DNA of 21,341 nt from a virus: positions 1-21,341 of IMG/VR virus record IMGVR_UViG_3300032242_001150. One strand, 5' to 3'. Positions within the stretch are counted from its first letter, which is position 1, and each line of letters starts with the position of its first letter. The notes beneath the pieces are model-generated. The model saw only the letters and a list, made by a program, of their open reading frames with translations, was not told the origin of the DNA and did not search any database. Positions 1 to 6,823 of this stretch are shown here, one piece after another. Both the position numbers and the translations under genes were made by a program.

Positions 1-1
1 T

Positions 2-1807
2 AATGTAAGTACTGGTAACGTAAATGCTAATTACTTTGTAGGTAATGGTGCATTCTTAAGTGGTCTACCTGCAAGTTATGCAAACTCTAATGTTGCAAAC
101 TATCTACCTACATATACTGGTAACATTGCTAGTGGTAATATTAATGTTAGTGGACAAATAATATCTAATATTGCTACAGGTACTGCACCTATAACAGTTA
201 TAAGCACTACACGTGTTAGTAACTTGAATGTTGACCGTGCTAATGTAAGTGACTATAGCAATGTATCATTACAGAGTACTGGTATATTCTATCCTGTATT
301 TGCATCTAGTAGTGCAAATGGTAGTTATACATTAGGTGCTAATGCTAACTTATCATTCAATGCTGCAACAGGAGCACTAACTGCTAATACTATTACTTCT
401 GCTAGCGGAATTGGCGGAACTATTACAGGTGCTAATTCTATTGTTGCTAATTACTTCATAGGTAGTAATTACCTATTCAATCCTAATGGTAGCATGTCAT
501 TAAGTGGCCCACTATCACAGATAACTGGTGCTAACTTAGTAAGTGCTAGTTATGTAACATTGCTTGCTAATGGTAATGTTACAATGAGTGGATCATTGTC
601 ACAAATATCAGGTGCTAATTTAGTAAGTGCAATAAATCTAAGTGGTAATTTAACAACTGTTGCTAATGGTAATATCACAATGAGTGGTACACAATCACGA
701 TTAAGTGGTGCTAACTTAGTAAGTGCTAATTACTTCACTGGAGTATTAACAACATCTGCACAACCTAATGTTACATCAGTTGGTACACTAAGTTCATTAT
801 CAGTAACAGGCAATGTCTCAGCCGGCAATTTTGTAGGTGCTAACTTAGTAAGTGCTAGTTATCATAGTGGTGACGGTAGTTTACTAACTAATTTGAACAG
901 TGGTAGTATAACAGGACAAGTAGCCAATGCATTAATAGCAGGTACAGTATATACTGCCGCACAAACTAATATTACAAGTGTAGGTACATTAACTGGACTA
1001 AAAGTTGGTAATGTATCAGACTATGCACAATTGGGTAATAGCACAATTACATTAACTAGTGCAGGTACTATTAGTGGCGGTAACCTAGTAAGTGCTACAT
1101 ATCTAACTGGTACACTAACTACTGCATCACAACCTAGTATTACAAGCGTAGGTACATTAACTGGATTAACTGTTATCAATAACGGTACTGTTACATTAAG
1201 TGGGCCAACATCACAACTCAGCGGTGCTAATTTAGTAAGTGCTAATTACTTTGTGGGTAACGGTAGTTTATTGACCGGACTACCCGCAAGTTATACAAAC
1301 ACAAATGCATCTGCATATCTTTCAAGTGGATCATTTACTGGAACAGCCAATGTAGGTAACTTAGTAAGTCAAGGTACTATATCTGCTACAGGCAATTTAA
1401 CAGTTGGTTCTTGGTTAACTGAACAACAAACTACTGAAGTTTTAACTAACATGGGTACTGTAAGTACTCAGTCAATAACATGTAATTTATCAATGGGTGC
1501 TACATTCTATGTTCCAACTGCAAGTTATGCGGTAGGTACTGATACTATAAACTTTACTAACGTACCTACAACAATGGATAGAACTATTGTTGCAACTGTT
1601 ATAGTATATCAAAGTGGTGGTGGTTTTATTAGACCGACAACTATACAAATTGACGGAGTTGGTTCACCGACTGTCCCGGCTATTAAATGGATTGGTGGTT
1701 CAGTACCAACTGCAACTGGTGGCGGTGTAGATGTATTCACATTTGCATTGATTAGAACAGGCGGTGCGTGGGCACAAATATTAGGATCAGGATCAGGATT
1801 CCAATAA
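2..1807 (+). CDS. Repetitive tail fibre protein (5' end outside window)
   Basis: The reading frame is open from base 2, so the N-terminus lies upstream; the first M/TTG at 224 is not a real start. The visible ~600 residues are rich in Ser, Thr, Asn, Gly and Val. They consist of imperfect repeats: GANLVSASY/ANYFxG blocks alternate with QPNxTSVGTLxxLxV blocks, a pattern typical of beta-structured shafts of phage tail fibres. The last ~120 residues (from about TEVLTNMG) are not repetitive and look like a globular tip with FTNVPTTMDRT and WIGGSVPTATGG. The gene ends in a tandem GGATCA run coding SGSGSG, and its stop overlaps the next start by one base (TAATG). Established: such repeat proteins form trimeric fibres. 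Inferred: host adsorption role. It could also be a long structural fibre joined to a separate tip. Confidence 0.8.
   Translation, partial: NVSTGNVNANYFVGNGAFLSGLPASYANSNVANYLPTYTGNIASGNINVSGQIISNIATGTAPITVISTTRVSNLNVDRANVSDYSNVSLQSTGIFYPVFASSSANGSYTLGANANLSFNAATGALTANTITSASGIGGTITGANSIVANYFIGSNYLFNPNGSMSLSGPLSQITGANLVSASYVTLLANGNVTMSGSLSQISGANLVSAINLSGNLTTVANGNITMSGTQSRLSGANLVSANYFTGVLTTSAQPNVTSVGTLSSLSVTGNVSAGNFVGANLVSASYHSGDGSLLTNLNSGSITGQVANALIAGTVYTAAQTNITSVGTLTGLKVGNVSDYAQLGNSTITLTSAGTISGGNLVSATYLTGTLTTASQPSITSVGTLTGLTVINNGTVTLSGPTSQLSGANLVSANYFVGNGSLLTGLPASYTNTNASAYLSSGSFTGTANVGNLVSQGTISATGNLTVGSWLTEQQTTEVLTNMGTVSTQSITCNLSMGATFYVPTASYAVGTDTINFTNVPTTMDRTIVATVIVYQSGGGFIRPTTIQIDGVGSPTVPAIKWIGGSVPTATGGGVDVFTFALIRTGGAWAQILGSGSGFQ
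527..1250 (+). repeat. Imperfect coding repeats in the tail fibre gene
   Basis: The block GGTGCTAAYTTAGTAAGTGC recurs near 527, 611, 707, 836 and 1224, with a weaker copy near 1078. Copies differ mainly at third codon positions (AAC/AAT) and spacing is uneven. Between them a second block coding QPxxTSVGTL recurs near 763 and 1131, with a variant near 961. They are in-frame protein repeats, not a noncoding array. Confidence 0.8.
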
Positions 1808-2346
1808 TGACAACATTTAATACTATTAGAGGTGGGTTTTCAGGAGTAGGTGGTGTTTTGAATACCATTGGACCTAAAGAAGCAGAATATATAGGAGCAA
1901 CTATGGTTTTTGCTCAAGCATCTGCACCCTTTCGTTGGACAAAGGTAACTACATATGACGATTACTGTATTCGTATTGTAAGCGGTACAGTTACTACTAG
2001 TGCTATAGGTAAAAATGTATCTACTATATTTGCGAATAATAATATATACTCAACCTCTGTTCCTGTACCCATGACCGTGCAATCACATACTACTCCAGTA
2101 TCAGAAATGTATCCACATACTCATCCTGTTACTGTGCAACCAGTTCCAAGTAATATATTCAAGGGAGGTGCTGGTAGTAGAACTATATTGACTGCACCCG
2201 GAACTCCTAGTCCTCAAGGTAGTTCATGGGCGCCAAGTGTGGCTTCTGGATCTGGTCATTCACATACTGCATATGCTAGTGTAAATGTAAGTAGTCCATT
2301 TAACTTTGCAGTTAAATATGTTGATGTTATTTTAGCTACGTATTAA
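1807..2346 (+). CDS. Tail collar/fibre-tip-like protein 1
   Basis: A 179-residue protein, first of three tandem paralogues. The shared core is an A-P-x-x-W-T-K motif (here APFRWTKV), then a DDYCIRIVSG block, a variable Gly/Ser/Thr/Pro-rich middle, two His-x-His sites (PHTHPV and GHSHTA), and the C-terminal signature KYVDVILA. Established: this layout occurs in phage collar and fibre-tip proteins, and His-x-His motifs in the T4 gp37 tip coordinate iron. Inferred: receptor binding or fibre-tip assembly. It has an extra N-terminal stretch (about residues 1-25) that its two neighbours lack. I chose the ATG at 1807, which overlaps the fibre stop, over an upstream in-frame ATG at 1768 that lies inside the fibre gene. 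Confidence 0.7.
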   Translation: MTTFNTIRGGFSGVGGVLNTIGPKEAEYIGATMVFAQASAPFRWTKVTTYDDYCIRIVSGTVTTSAIGKNVSTIFANNNIYSTSVPVPMTVQSHTTPVSEMYPHTHPVTVQPVPSNIFKGGAGSRTILTAPGTPSPQGSSWAPSVASGSGHSHTAYASVNVSSPFNFAVKYVDVILATY

Positions 2347-2350
2347 AATT

Positions 2351-2854
2351 ATGGCTTTAACTATTCCTTCAATACCAAGTGGTTCTATTTGTAAATTTCA
2401 ACAAACAACAGCACCTACCTTATGGACTAAACTAACGTCATATAATGACTATGCATTGCGTGTAACTAGTGGTACTGTAGGTACCGGTGGAACTAGAGCC
2501 TTTAGTGCAGTTTTTGCTAATCAGGTTTCGACTGCAGGGGGAACCTTAGGGGTAGTTACTGCTACTGTAAATCCTGCTGTCGGTGGAACTGTAGCGCATC
2601 AGCATATTGGTAGTCAGGTTAATTTAGGTGCGTATGTATACGATCCGGCACCCGCAACAGTACCTAGCCCTACAGTAGCATTTGGTACTTCAGGGGCATT
2701 GCCTGGCCCAACAACAGCAGTAGGAGGAGGAACAGCACACAATCATGGTATAACTGTTCCTGCAACATATACTAGTCCTAGTCCATTGTCAGCTTCAACT
2801 AATGCTGATTTTAGTATAAAATATGTTGATATGATTTTAGCGCAAAGGAAATAA
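2351..2854 (+). CDS. Tail collar/fibre-tip-like protein 2
   Basis: A 167-residue paralogue of the genes on either side. It starts MALTIPSIPSGSICKFQQTT, followed by APTLWTKL, a DYALRVTSGT block, a glycine-rich middle, His-x-His pairs AHQHIG and AHNHGI, and the terminal KYVDMILA. It starts 4 bases after the previous stop and has no obvious Shine-Dalgarno sequence, so translation may be coupled to the upstream gene. Inferred role: a receptor-recognition tip or fibre accessory protein. The central loops differ strongly from the paralogues while the framework is kept, as expected for receptor-binding proteins. Confidence 0.7.
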   Translation: MALTIPSIPSGSICKFQQTTAPTLWTKLTSYNDYALRVTSGTVGTGGTRAFSAVFANQVSTAGGTLGVVTATVNPAVGGTVAHQHIGSQVNLGAYVYDPAPATVPSPTVAFGTSGALPGPTTAVGGGTAHNHGITVPATYTSPSPLSASTNADFSIKYVDMILAQRK

Positions 2855-2855
2855 T

Positions 2856-3347
2856 ATGGCCCTATCTCAATATCCAGCATTCGTACCGGGAACGTTAACA
2901 TTTTTTCAACAAACAACCGCACCTACAGGATGGACAAAACAAATTACTAATGATAATTATACCTTAAGAATAGTCAGTGGAAGTGGTAGCACATCTATTA
3001 ATAATAGTGTAAATTTCAGTACTGCAATGGTTGATGTTACTTTTACCGGAACTGCATCATCTTCAGGTAGTACATCTAGTGATGATGCTGATTTACCGTC
3101 ACATAATCACACAGTTACTATGGTAACATATGGTGCATATGCACCTCACGCCGTAAAAGCTACTGCAGGGACACCAGGTACAGGTATAAGTGATGCTTTA
3201 GTTACAGTACCAAATGCATTTGATACTAATTCAAGTCCCGGGGCTCATGGTCATAGTATTTCAGGCTCAGCTGTTCCTGTCACGGGCGGTCCAGGAAAAT
3301 TTGCAGTAAATTATATCGACTTTATTTTAGCAAGCAAGAATACATAG
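2856..3347 (+). CDS. Tail collar/fibre-tip-like protein 3
   Basis: A 163-residue third paralogue. Visible motifs are LTFFQQTTAPTGWTKQ, DNYTLRIVSGSG, His-x-His pairs SHNHTV and AHGHSI, and the C-terminal NYIDFILASK. The start is one base after the previous stop (TAATATG), pointing to coupled translation. The APTGWTK motif is the closest of the three to the form common in phage tail collar/fibre proteins. It is followed by a small hairpin and the next gene. Inferred: part of the adsorption apparatus. Whether the three assemble together or are alternatives cannot be told from sequence. Confidence 0.7.
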   Translation: MALSQYPAFVPGTLTFFQQTTAPTGWTKQITNDNYTLRIVSGSGSTSINNSVNFSTAMVDVTFTGTASSSGSTSSDDADLPSHNHTVTMVTYGAYAPHAVKATAGTPGTGISDALVTVPNAFDTNSSPGAHGHSISGSAVPVTGGPGKFAVNYIDFILASKNT

Positions 3348-3367
3348 TAAATACTTCAAGAGGTATT
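3346..3367 (+). promoter_or_regulatory. Late-promoter-like AGTAAATA overlapping an RBS hairpin
   Basis: AGTAAATA (3346-3353) resembles the T4 late element TATAAATA. The 7-base arms at 3350-3356 and 3361-3367 pair around a CAAG loop, with one G-U pair. The arm and loop contain the GAGG ribosome site of the gene starting at 3370. RNA started downstream of the element would lack the left arm. Pattern seen; function inferred. Confidence 0.3.
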
Positions 3368-3369
3368 CT

Positions 3370-3702
3370 ATGGAATTAAAAAGAGAGAATTATTGCCCAT
3401 TATTGAAAAAAGAATGTGTGGGTCTAAAATGTGCATGGTTTGTTAAAGTAGAGGGATATGATATCAACACTGGTAATCGTGTAGATGAATGGAATTGTAC
3501 AGTTGCATTACTACCCATGCTAATGATTGAGAACTCAGGAATGCAAAGACAAACCGGTGCCGCAGTTGAAAGTTTCCGTAACGAAATGGTTAAATCAAAT
3601 GAAGTATCACAAAAACTATTCATCGCTGCAGCTACCAATCAATTAGAGAATCTGGGTACTATGCTAATAGAGGATGGAGATAGTGATGGTACAAAGCAAT
3701 AG
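3370..3702 (+). CDS. Small four-cysteine phage protein, function unknown
   Basis: A 110-residue protein. The N-terminal third carries four cysteines at 9, 16, 21 and 43 in the order YCPLLKKECVGLKCAWF ... WNC, a spacing that could bind zinc or an iron-sulphur cluster. The middle (QTGAAVESFRNEMVK) looks like an amphipathic helix and the tail is acidic. From memory the pattern CPL-K-x-CVG-CA-F recurs in uncharacterised phage proteins near tail genes, but I can name no family. The ATG at 3370 has a good GAGG site just upstream. The C-terminus overlaps the next gene. Confidence 0.65.
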   Translation: MELKRENYCPLLKKECVGLKCAWFVKVEGYDINTGNRVDEWNCTVALLPMLMIENSGMQRQTGAAVESFRNEMVKSNEVSQKLFIAAATNQLENLGTMLIEDGDSDGTKQ

Positions 3703-3943
3703 AATAACAATTATTCCAAGTGACGGGGCAGTATACTTAGATACAGGAGTATACTCCTCACTTGATTTATCTACTTGCGGAATACCAAGTGATGTACATG
3801 CATTGCAATGGTTAAATGGCAAAGGTCATATTGAATATGTTGGACATCCTATACCAAATTTAGATATTACCGTATTACCTGATTGGGTAAATAAATGTAT
3901 TGAAAAATGGGAAATAGCACATAAGTTAAATTCACCTTTATAA
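3686..3943 (+). CDS. Small phage protein with HALQW motif, function unknown
   Basis: An 85-residue protein. It contains a short beta-rich N-terminus (ITIIPSDGAVYLDTG), then SDVHALQWLNGKGHIEY, which resembles a motif I recall from small proteins in phage tail regions, and a helical C-terminus ending KWEIAHKL. I chose the ATG at 3686 because GGAG lies six bases upstream. The in-frame ATG at 3674 has GAGG directly against it, too close for a ribosome site. It overlaps the preceding gene by 17 bases and is followed three bases later by the oxygenase gene. No function can be assigned. Confidence 0.6.
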   Translation: MVQSNRITIIPSDGAVYLDTGVYSSLDLSTCGIPSDVHALQWLNGKGHIEYVGHPIPNLDITVLPDWVNKCIEKWEIAHKLNSPL

Positions 3944-3946
3944 ATC

Positions 3947-5122
3947 ATGCATAAGTCAATAAACGAAAATAATTATCTCTATATCCCTAACTTTATATCA
4001 CCTGAACGTGCTAATGAGTTATCAAAAAACTTTATAAATTTTTGCAAAAAACAAAATTTAGTTGGTGATAGTCAAGCAGAGAATAGCCATTCAGCATATA
4101 ACTATATAGATTTTTTAGAATTACTATGCGAAAAGACTGTTGAAGTAGGAATGTTTTTAGGAGAAACTGTATTACCCACATATTCATATGCTAGAGTATA
4201 TAAAGAAGGAAGTACATTATCTCGCCATAGAGACAGAGCAGAATGTGAAATAAGTATTACACTTCATCTTTCCGGAGATACAGGTTGGCCTATATATATT
4301 CAAAAACCAGACGGTGAAGAAATATCATTAGATTTAGACACAGGTGATGCAATGTTGTACAGGGGTGATATTGCCGATCATTGGAGAGAACGATTTGAAG
4401 GTAAAGAGTATGTACAAGTATTTCTACACTATGTAAGAAGTAGAGGACCAAATAACAATTCATATTTTGATAAAACAAGAAATAATATGATTTTAATGGA
4501 CAACCCGGTAGAAGAATTATCTGATAAAATAAATCCAAAGTCTATTCCAAAAGTAACTTACAGTAAAAACCTAGATGATTATATTCAAATATTTGATAAT
4601 ATAGTTCCCATTGAACTATGTGATAGTTTCTTAAATGAATATATCAACAGTAACGAATGGAATAATACACATGTAGGGTCTGGTAATATTGATAAAACTA
4701 TTAGAAATTGTGATGTTATACCAACATCAAATATTCAGGTAATCGCAAGAAATCAAGATATTAGAAAATTATTAGATGACCAGTTGTTTATGTGTGCTAA
4801 TAACGCTATTAAACAATATAATAAAGTATTCCCTGAAGCAAAAATTGAGCAAGATAGTGGATATGAACTATTGAGATATAATGAAGGACAGTTTTATATT
4901 CAACATACAGATAGTTTCAGAAATCATCCTAGAGCAGTATCCTGTTCATTTATGATGAATGACGATTATGAGGGTGGGGAATTTGGATTCTTTTGCGGGG
5001 AAAAACAGTATAAAGTTAAGAAAGGTTCAGTTATTATGTTCCCTAGCAACTTTATGTACCCGCATGAAATAATGCCCGTAACTAAGGGAACACGTTATTC
5101 CATTATAACTTGGTTCATATAA
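3947..5122 (+). CDS. Two-domain 2-oxoglutarate/Fe(II) dioxygenase
   Basis: A 391-residue protein with two double-stranded beta-helix oxygenase domains in tandem. Domain 1 (about 1-165) shows SRHRDRAECE (H94-x-D96) and a distal His at 145 in ADHWRE. Domain 2 (about 205-391) has the prolyl-4-hydroxylase-like set: H320-T-D322, H373 in MYPHEI and R383 in GTRYSIITW, the expected 2-oxoglutarate-binding arginine. YEGGEF and the MFPSNF turn are typical of the family. Established: these enzymes use Fe(II), O2 and 2-oxoglutarate to hydroxylate protein, nucleic acid or small-molecule substrates. The substrate here is unknown; a virion or fibre protein or a host protein are possibilities. Both domains seem to keep metal ligands, so neither is an obvious dead copy. 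Confidence 0.85.
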   Translation: MHKSINENNYLYIPNFISPERANELSKNFINFCKKQNLVGDSQAENSHSAYNYIDFLELLCEKTVEVGMFLGETVLPTYSYARVYKEGSTLSRHRDRAECEISITLHLSGDTGWPIYIQKPDGEEISLDLDTGDAMLYRGDIADHWRERFEGKEYVQVFLHYVRSRGPNNNSYFDKTRNNMILMDNPVEELSDKINPKSIPKVTYSKNLDDYIQIFDNIVPIELCDSFLNEYINSNEWNNTHVGSGNIDKTIRNCDVIPTSNIQVIARNQDIRKLLDDQLFMCANNAIKQYNKVFPEAKIEQDSGYELLRYNEGQFYIQHTDSFRNHPRAVSCSFMMNDDYEGGEFGFFCGEKQYKVKKGSVIMFPSNFMYPHEIMPVTKGTRYSIITWFI

Positions 5123-5180
5123 ATTCCATTAAATCCTATTAATAGGATTACAGATAAATACATAATACACGGAATTTATT
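5119..5180 (+). promoter_or_regulatory. Nested inverted repeats, late-promoter-like element and RBS
   Basis: An outer inverted repeat ATAAATTCC (5119-5127) / GGAATTTAT (5171-5179) encloses a perfect 18-base palindrome (5132-5149) and GATAAATA (5153-5160), close to the T4 late element TATAAATA. The right arm contains the GGA of the likely ribosome site for the gene at 5181. In read-through RNA this site could be paired; RNA started about 6 bases after the element would lack the left arm. Structure seen; switch inferred. Confidence 0.45.
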
Positions 5181-5831
5181 ATGAAAATCAGTCATTTACA
5201 AGAAGGTACAGTTGCAGGGGATCCTGGGATTACTCAGAATGCCGGTGACGCACCTCGATTTGGCCGCAATCCAACCGTACTAGAAAAAGAAAAGAAGACT
5301 GATAAAGTAGAAGAAACCACTGCAGGGTGTGTTGCTACAGTCGCAGCTCCAATTGGTAAGATGAACAAGCGTAGTAATAGTATATTCTCAGGAATTAAGA
5401 CTAGTAAAAAATATGCCAATAGCAGTAAAGCCGGTATCTATGAAGATGAGATAAGCGAAGAAAATCTACTTGCTAAACAAAAAAAAGAAGAACTATTCAA
5501 AAAAGCAAAACTACGTGATTTGGGTAAACGTAGAACAATATCTGATGTACTTCTCAGAAAACAAATTGAACAAGCAATGTTAGAAGAAATGGATATGATG
5601 GAAGAAGACGACAACAACTTCTGGTATCATGGTCCTCATGCAGTCGCACAAGAACTACATAGAATACATAACAAACCTACAATAACAACAGAAGATATAC
5701 ATCAATTATGGGAGGGATATCCTCCAACACATATAAGTGTTATTAATAATAAACCTTTTATGGAAAAGCCTGATGTTGCTAGTATATTAAAAGCACATAA
5801 GGAATTAATAGAGAGTGGTGAACTAATATGA
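5181..5831 (+). CDS. Putative internal head protein with capsid-targeting-like N-terminus
   Basis: A 216-residue protein. Its first eight residues, MKISHLQE followed by G, fit a T4-type capsid-targeting peptide ending at an LxE|G site for the prohead protease. Then come a Gly/Ala/Thr-rich segment (TTAGCVATVAAPIGK), a basic stretch (MNKRSNSIFSGIKTSKKY), a Lys/Glu-rich helical region (about 85-140) with an acidic MEEDDNN patch, and a more folded C-terminus (NFWYHGPHAVAQELHRIHNK; HQLWEGYPP). No catalytic motif is recognised. It is first in a translationally coupled run; its stop overlaps the next start as ATGA. The internal-protein role is inferred from the N-terminus and context only. Confidence 0.6.
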   Translation: MKISHLQEGTVAGDPGITQNAGDAPRFGRNPTVLEKEKKTDKVEETTAGCVATVAAPIGKMNKRSNSIFSGIKTSKKYANSSKAGIYEDEISEENLLAKQKKEELFKKAKLRDLGKRRTISDVLLRKQIEQAMLEEMDMMEEDDNNFWYHGPHAVAQELHRIHNKPTITTEDIHQLWEGYPPTHISVINNKPFMEKPDVASILKAHKELIESGELI

Positions 5832-6823
5832 AAATAAATCAAATTATAATTGTAGAAAATAAACTAAATGAATTTGCTCCAGCAGGTGCGGGTGATGATA
5901 GAGAACCCGATGGAGATGAAATATTATTTAAATTAGCACAAAAATGGTGGCTAGGTACCGAACAAGATATGATTCGTGCAGAACGTGCATTGGCATCAAT
6001 GGGTTGGGAAATTGGTGAAGACGAAGGTAGTTATGATAATGGTGGTGTGTTTGTTGTACGTGCCGGTGATGAACACGGTAAAAGTTATCAATCATGGCCG
6101 CATGAAGAATTAGTAGACGAAGGACAAACAAGTGATATGCGTAGTTTCTTTAGTACGCAACAACCACTTAACCCCGCAACTCCCATACCTTCTATGGGTT
6201 CAAGCACTGGTCCAACAATTGCTACTGTTACTAGACCAAATGAAAGTATGGAAGAAGGTGAAAATTGGAGTAAGCATAACAATCCACGTGCAGGTGGTAT
6301 GAGTCAAAAATCTGTAAAGAGTTATCGCCGTAGTCACCCAGGTAGTAAAATTCAAACTGCTGTAACTACTAAGCCTAGTAAGTTAAAGAAGGGTAGTAAA
6401 TCTGCAAAGCGCCGTGCTAGTTTTTGTGCAAGAATGCGTGGCATGAAGAAGCATCGCACTGGTGCTAAGACAGCACGTGATCCAAATAGCAACATTAATA
6501 AGAGCCTTCGTAGATGGCATTGCGAGAGTGTAGAAGAATTGCAACAGTTACTAATGATTGCTGAACAGAAGATTAATGAAGCAAAGAATTGGAAACAACA
6601 AGCCGCTATTGCTATTGCTAAAAAGAATGAAGTCAAAGAAGGTAAGCCTGAAGAAAAAGAAGCAGATTACGGTGATGACTACCAAGATATGGTAAAACGT
6701 GTAGGTCAAAAGGCAAAACAACAAGAGTTGGCAAAGAAGAAAAAAGAAGAAAAGCCAAAAGAGTTAGACGAGTCTACTGAACAATTAAACAAAATAATTA
6801 AACTGTCAGGATATAAGAAATGA
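5828..6823 (+). CDS. Modular basic protein, putative internal head protein
   Basis: A 331-residue mosaic. MKINQIIIVE then N fits a targeting peptide with an IxE site, and LNE at 13-15 gives a second. Module 1 (about 12-96) is an acidic globular domain (FAPAGAGDDREPDGDEI; KWWLGTEQDMIRAERALASM; GWEIGEDEGSYDNGGVFVV). I recall this type from uncharacterised proteins of uncultured phages. After a Thr/Pro linker, module 2 (about 146-232) is very basic, with KKGSKSAKRRASFCARMRGM and RRWHC; C200 and C232 are its only visible cysteines. The tail is a Lys/Glu-rich coiled-coil-like region ending QLNKIIKLSGYKK. The basic module could bind packaged DNA. Start and stop both overlap neighbours as ATGA. Confidence 0.65.
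   Translation: MKINQIIIVENKLNEFAPAGAGDDREPDGDEILFKLAQKWWLGTEQDMIRAERALASMGWEIGEDEGSYDNGGVFVVRAGDEHGKSYQSWPHEELVDEGQTSDMRSFFSTQQPLNPATPIPSMGSSTGPTIATVTRPNESMEEGENWSKHNNPRAGGMSQKSVKSYRRSHPGSKIQTAVTTKPSKLKKGSKSAKRRASFCARMRGMKKHRTGAKTARDPNSNINKSLRRWHCESVEELQQLLMIAEQKINEAKNWKQQAAIAIAKKNEVKEGKPEEKEADYGDDYQDMVKRVGQKAKQQELAKKKKEEKPKELDESTEQLNKIIKLSGYKK

Noticed and set aside
527-1250. Regular repeats that might suggest a CRISPR array or noncoding tandem array
   Set aside because: The repeats are in frame, vary at third codon positions and have uneven spacing; they code fibre repeats.
1788-1802. Tandem GGATCA run as a frameshift or slippage site
   Set aside because: It is a short Ser-Gly coding run just before the stop, with no slippery heptamer or downstream structure.
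6352-6636. Minus-strand 94-codon frame, the longest of several antisense frames on this strand near 5.2-7.4 kb
   Set aside because: It is the mirror of Lys/Arg/Ala-rich coding sequence on the plus strand, with no ribosome site or recognisable domain.
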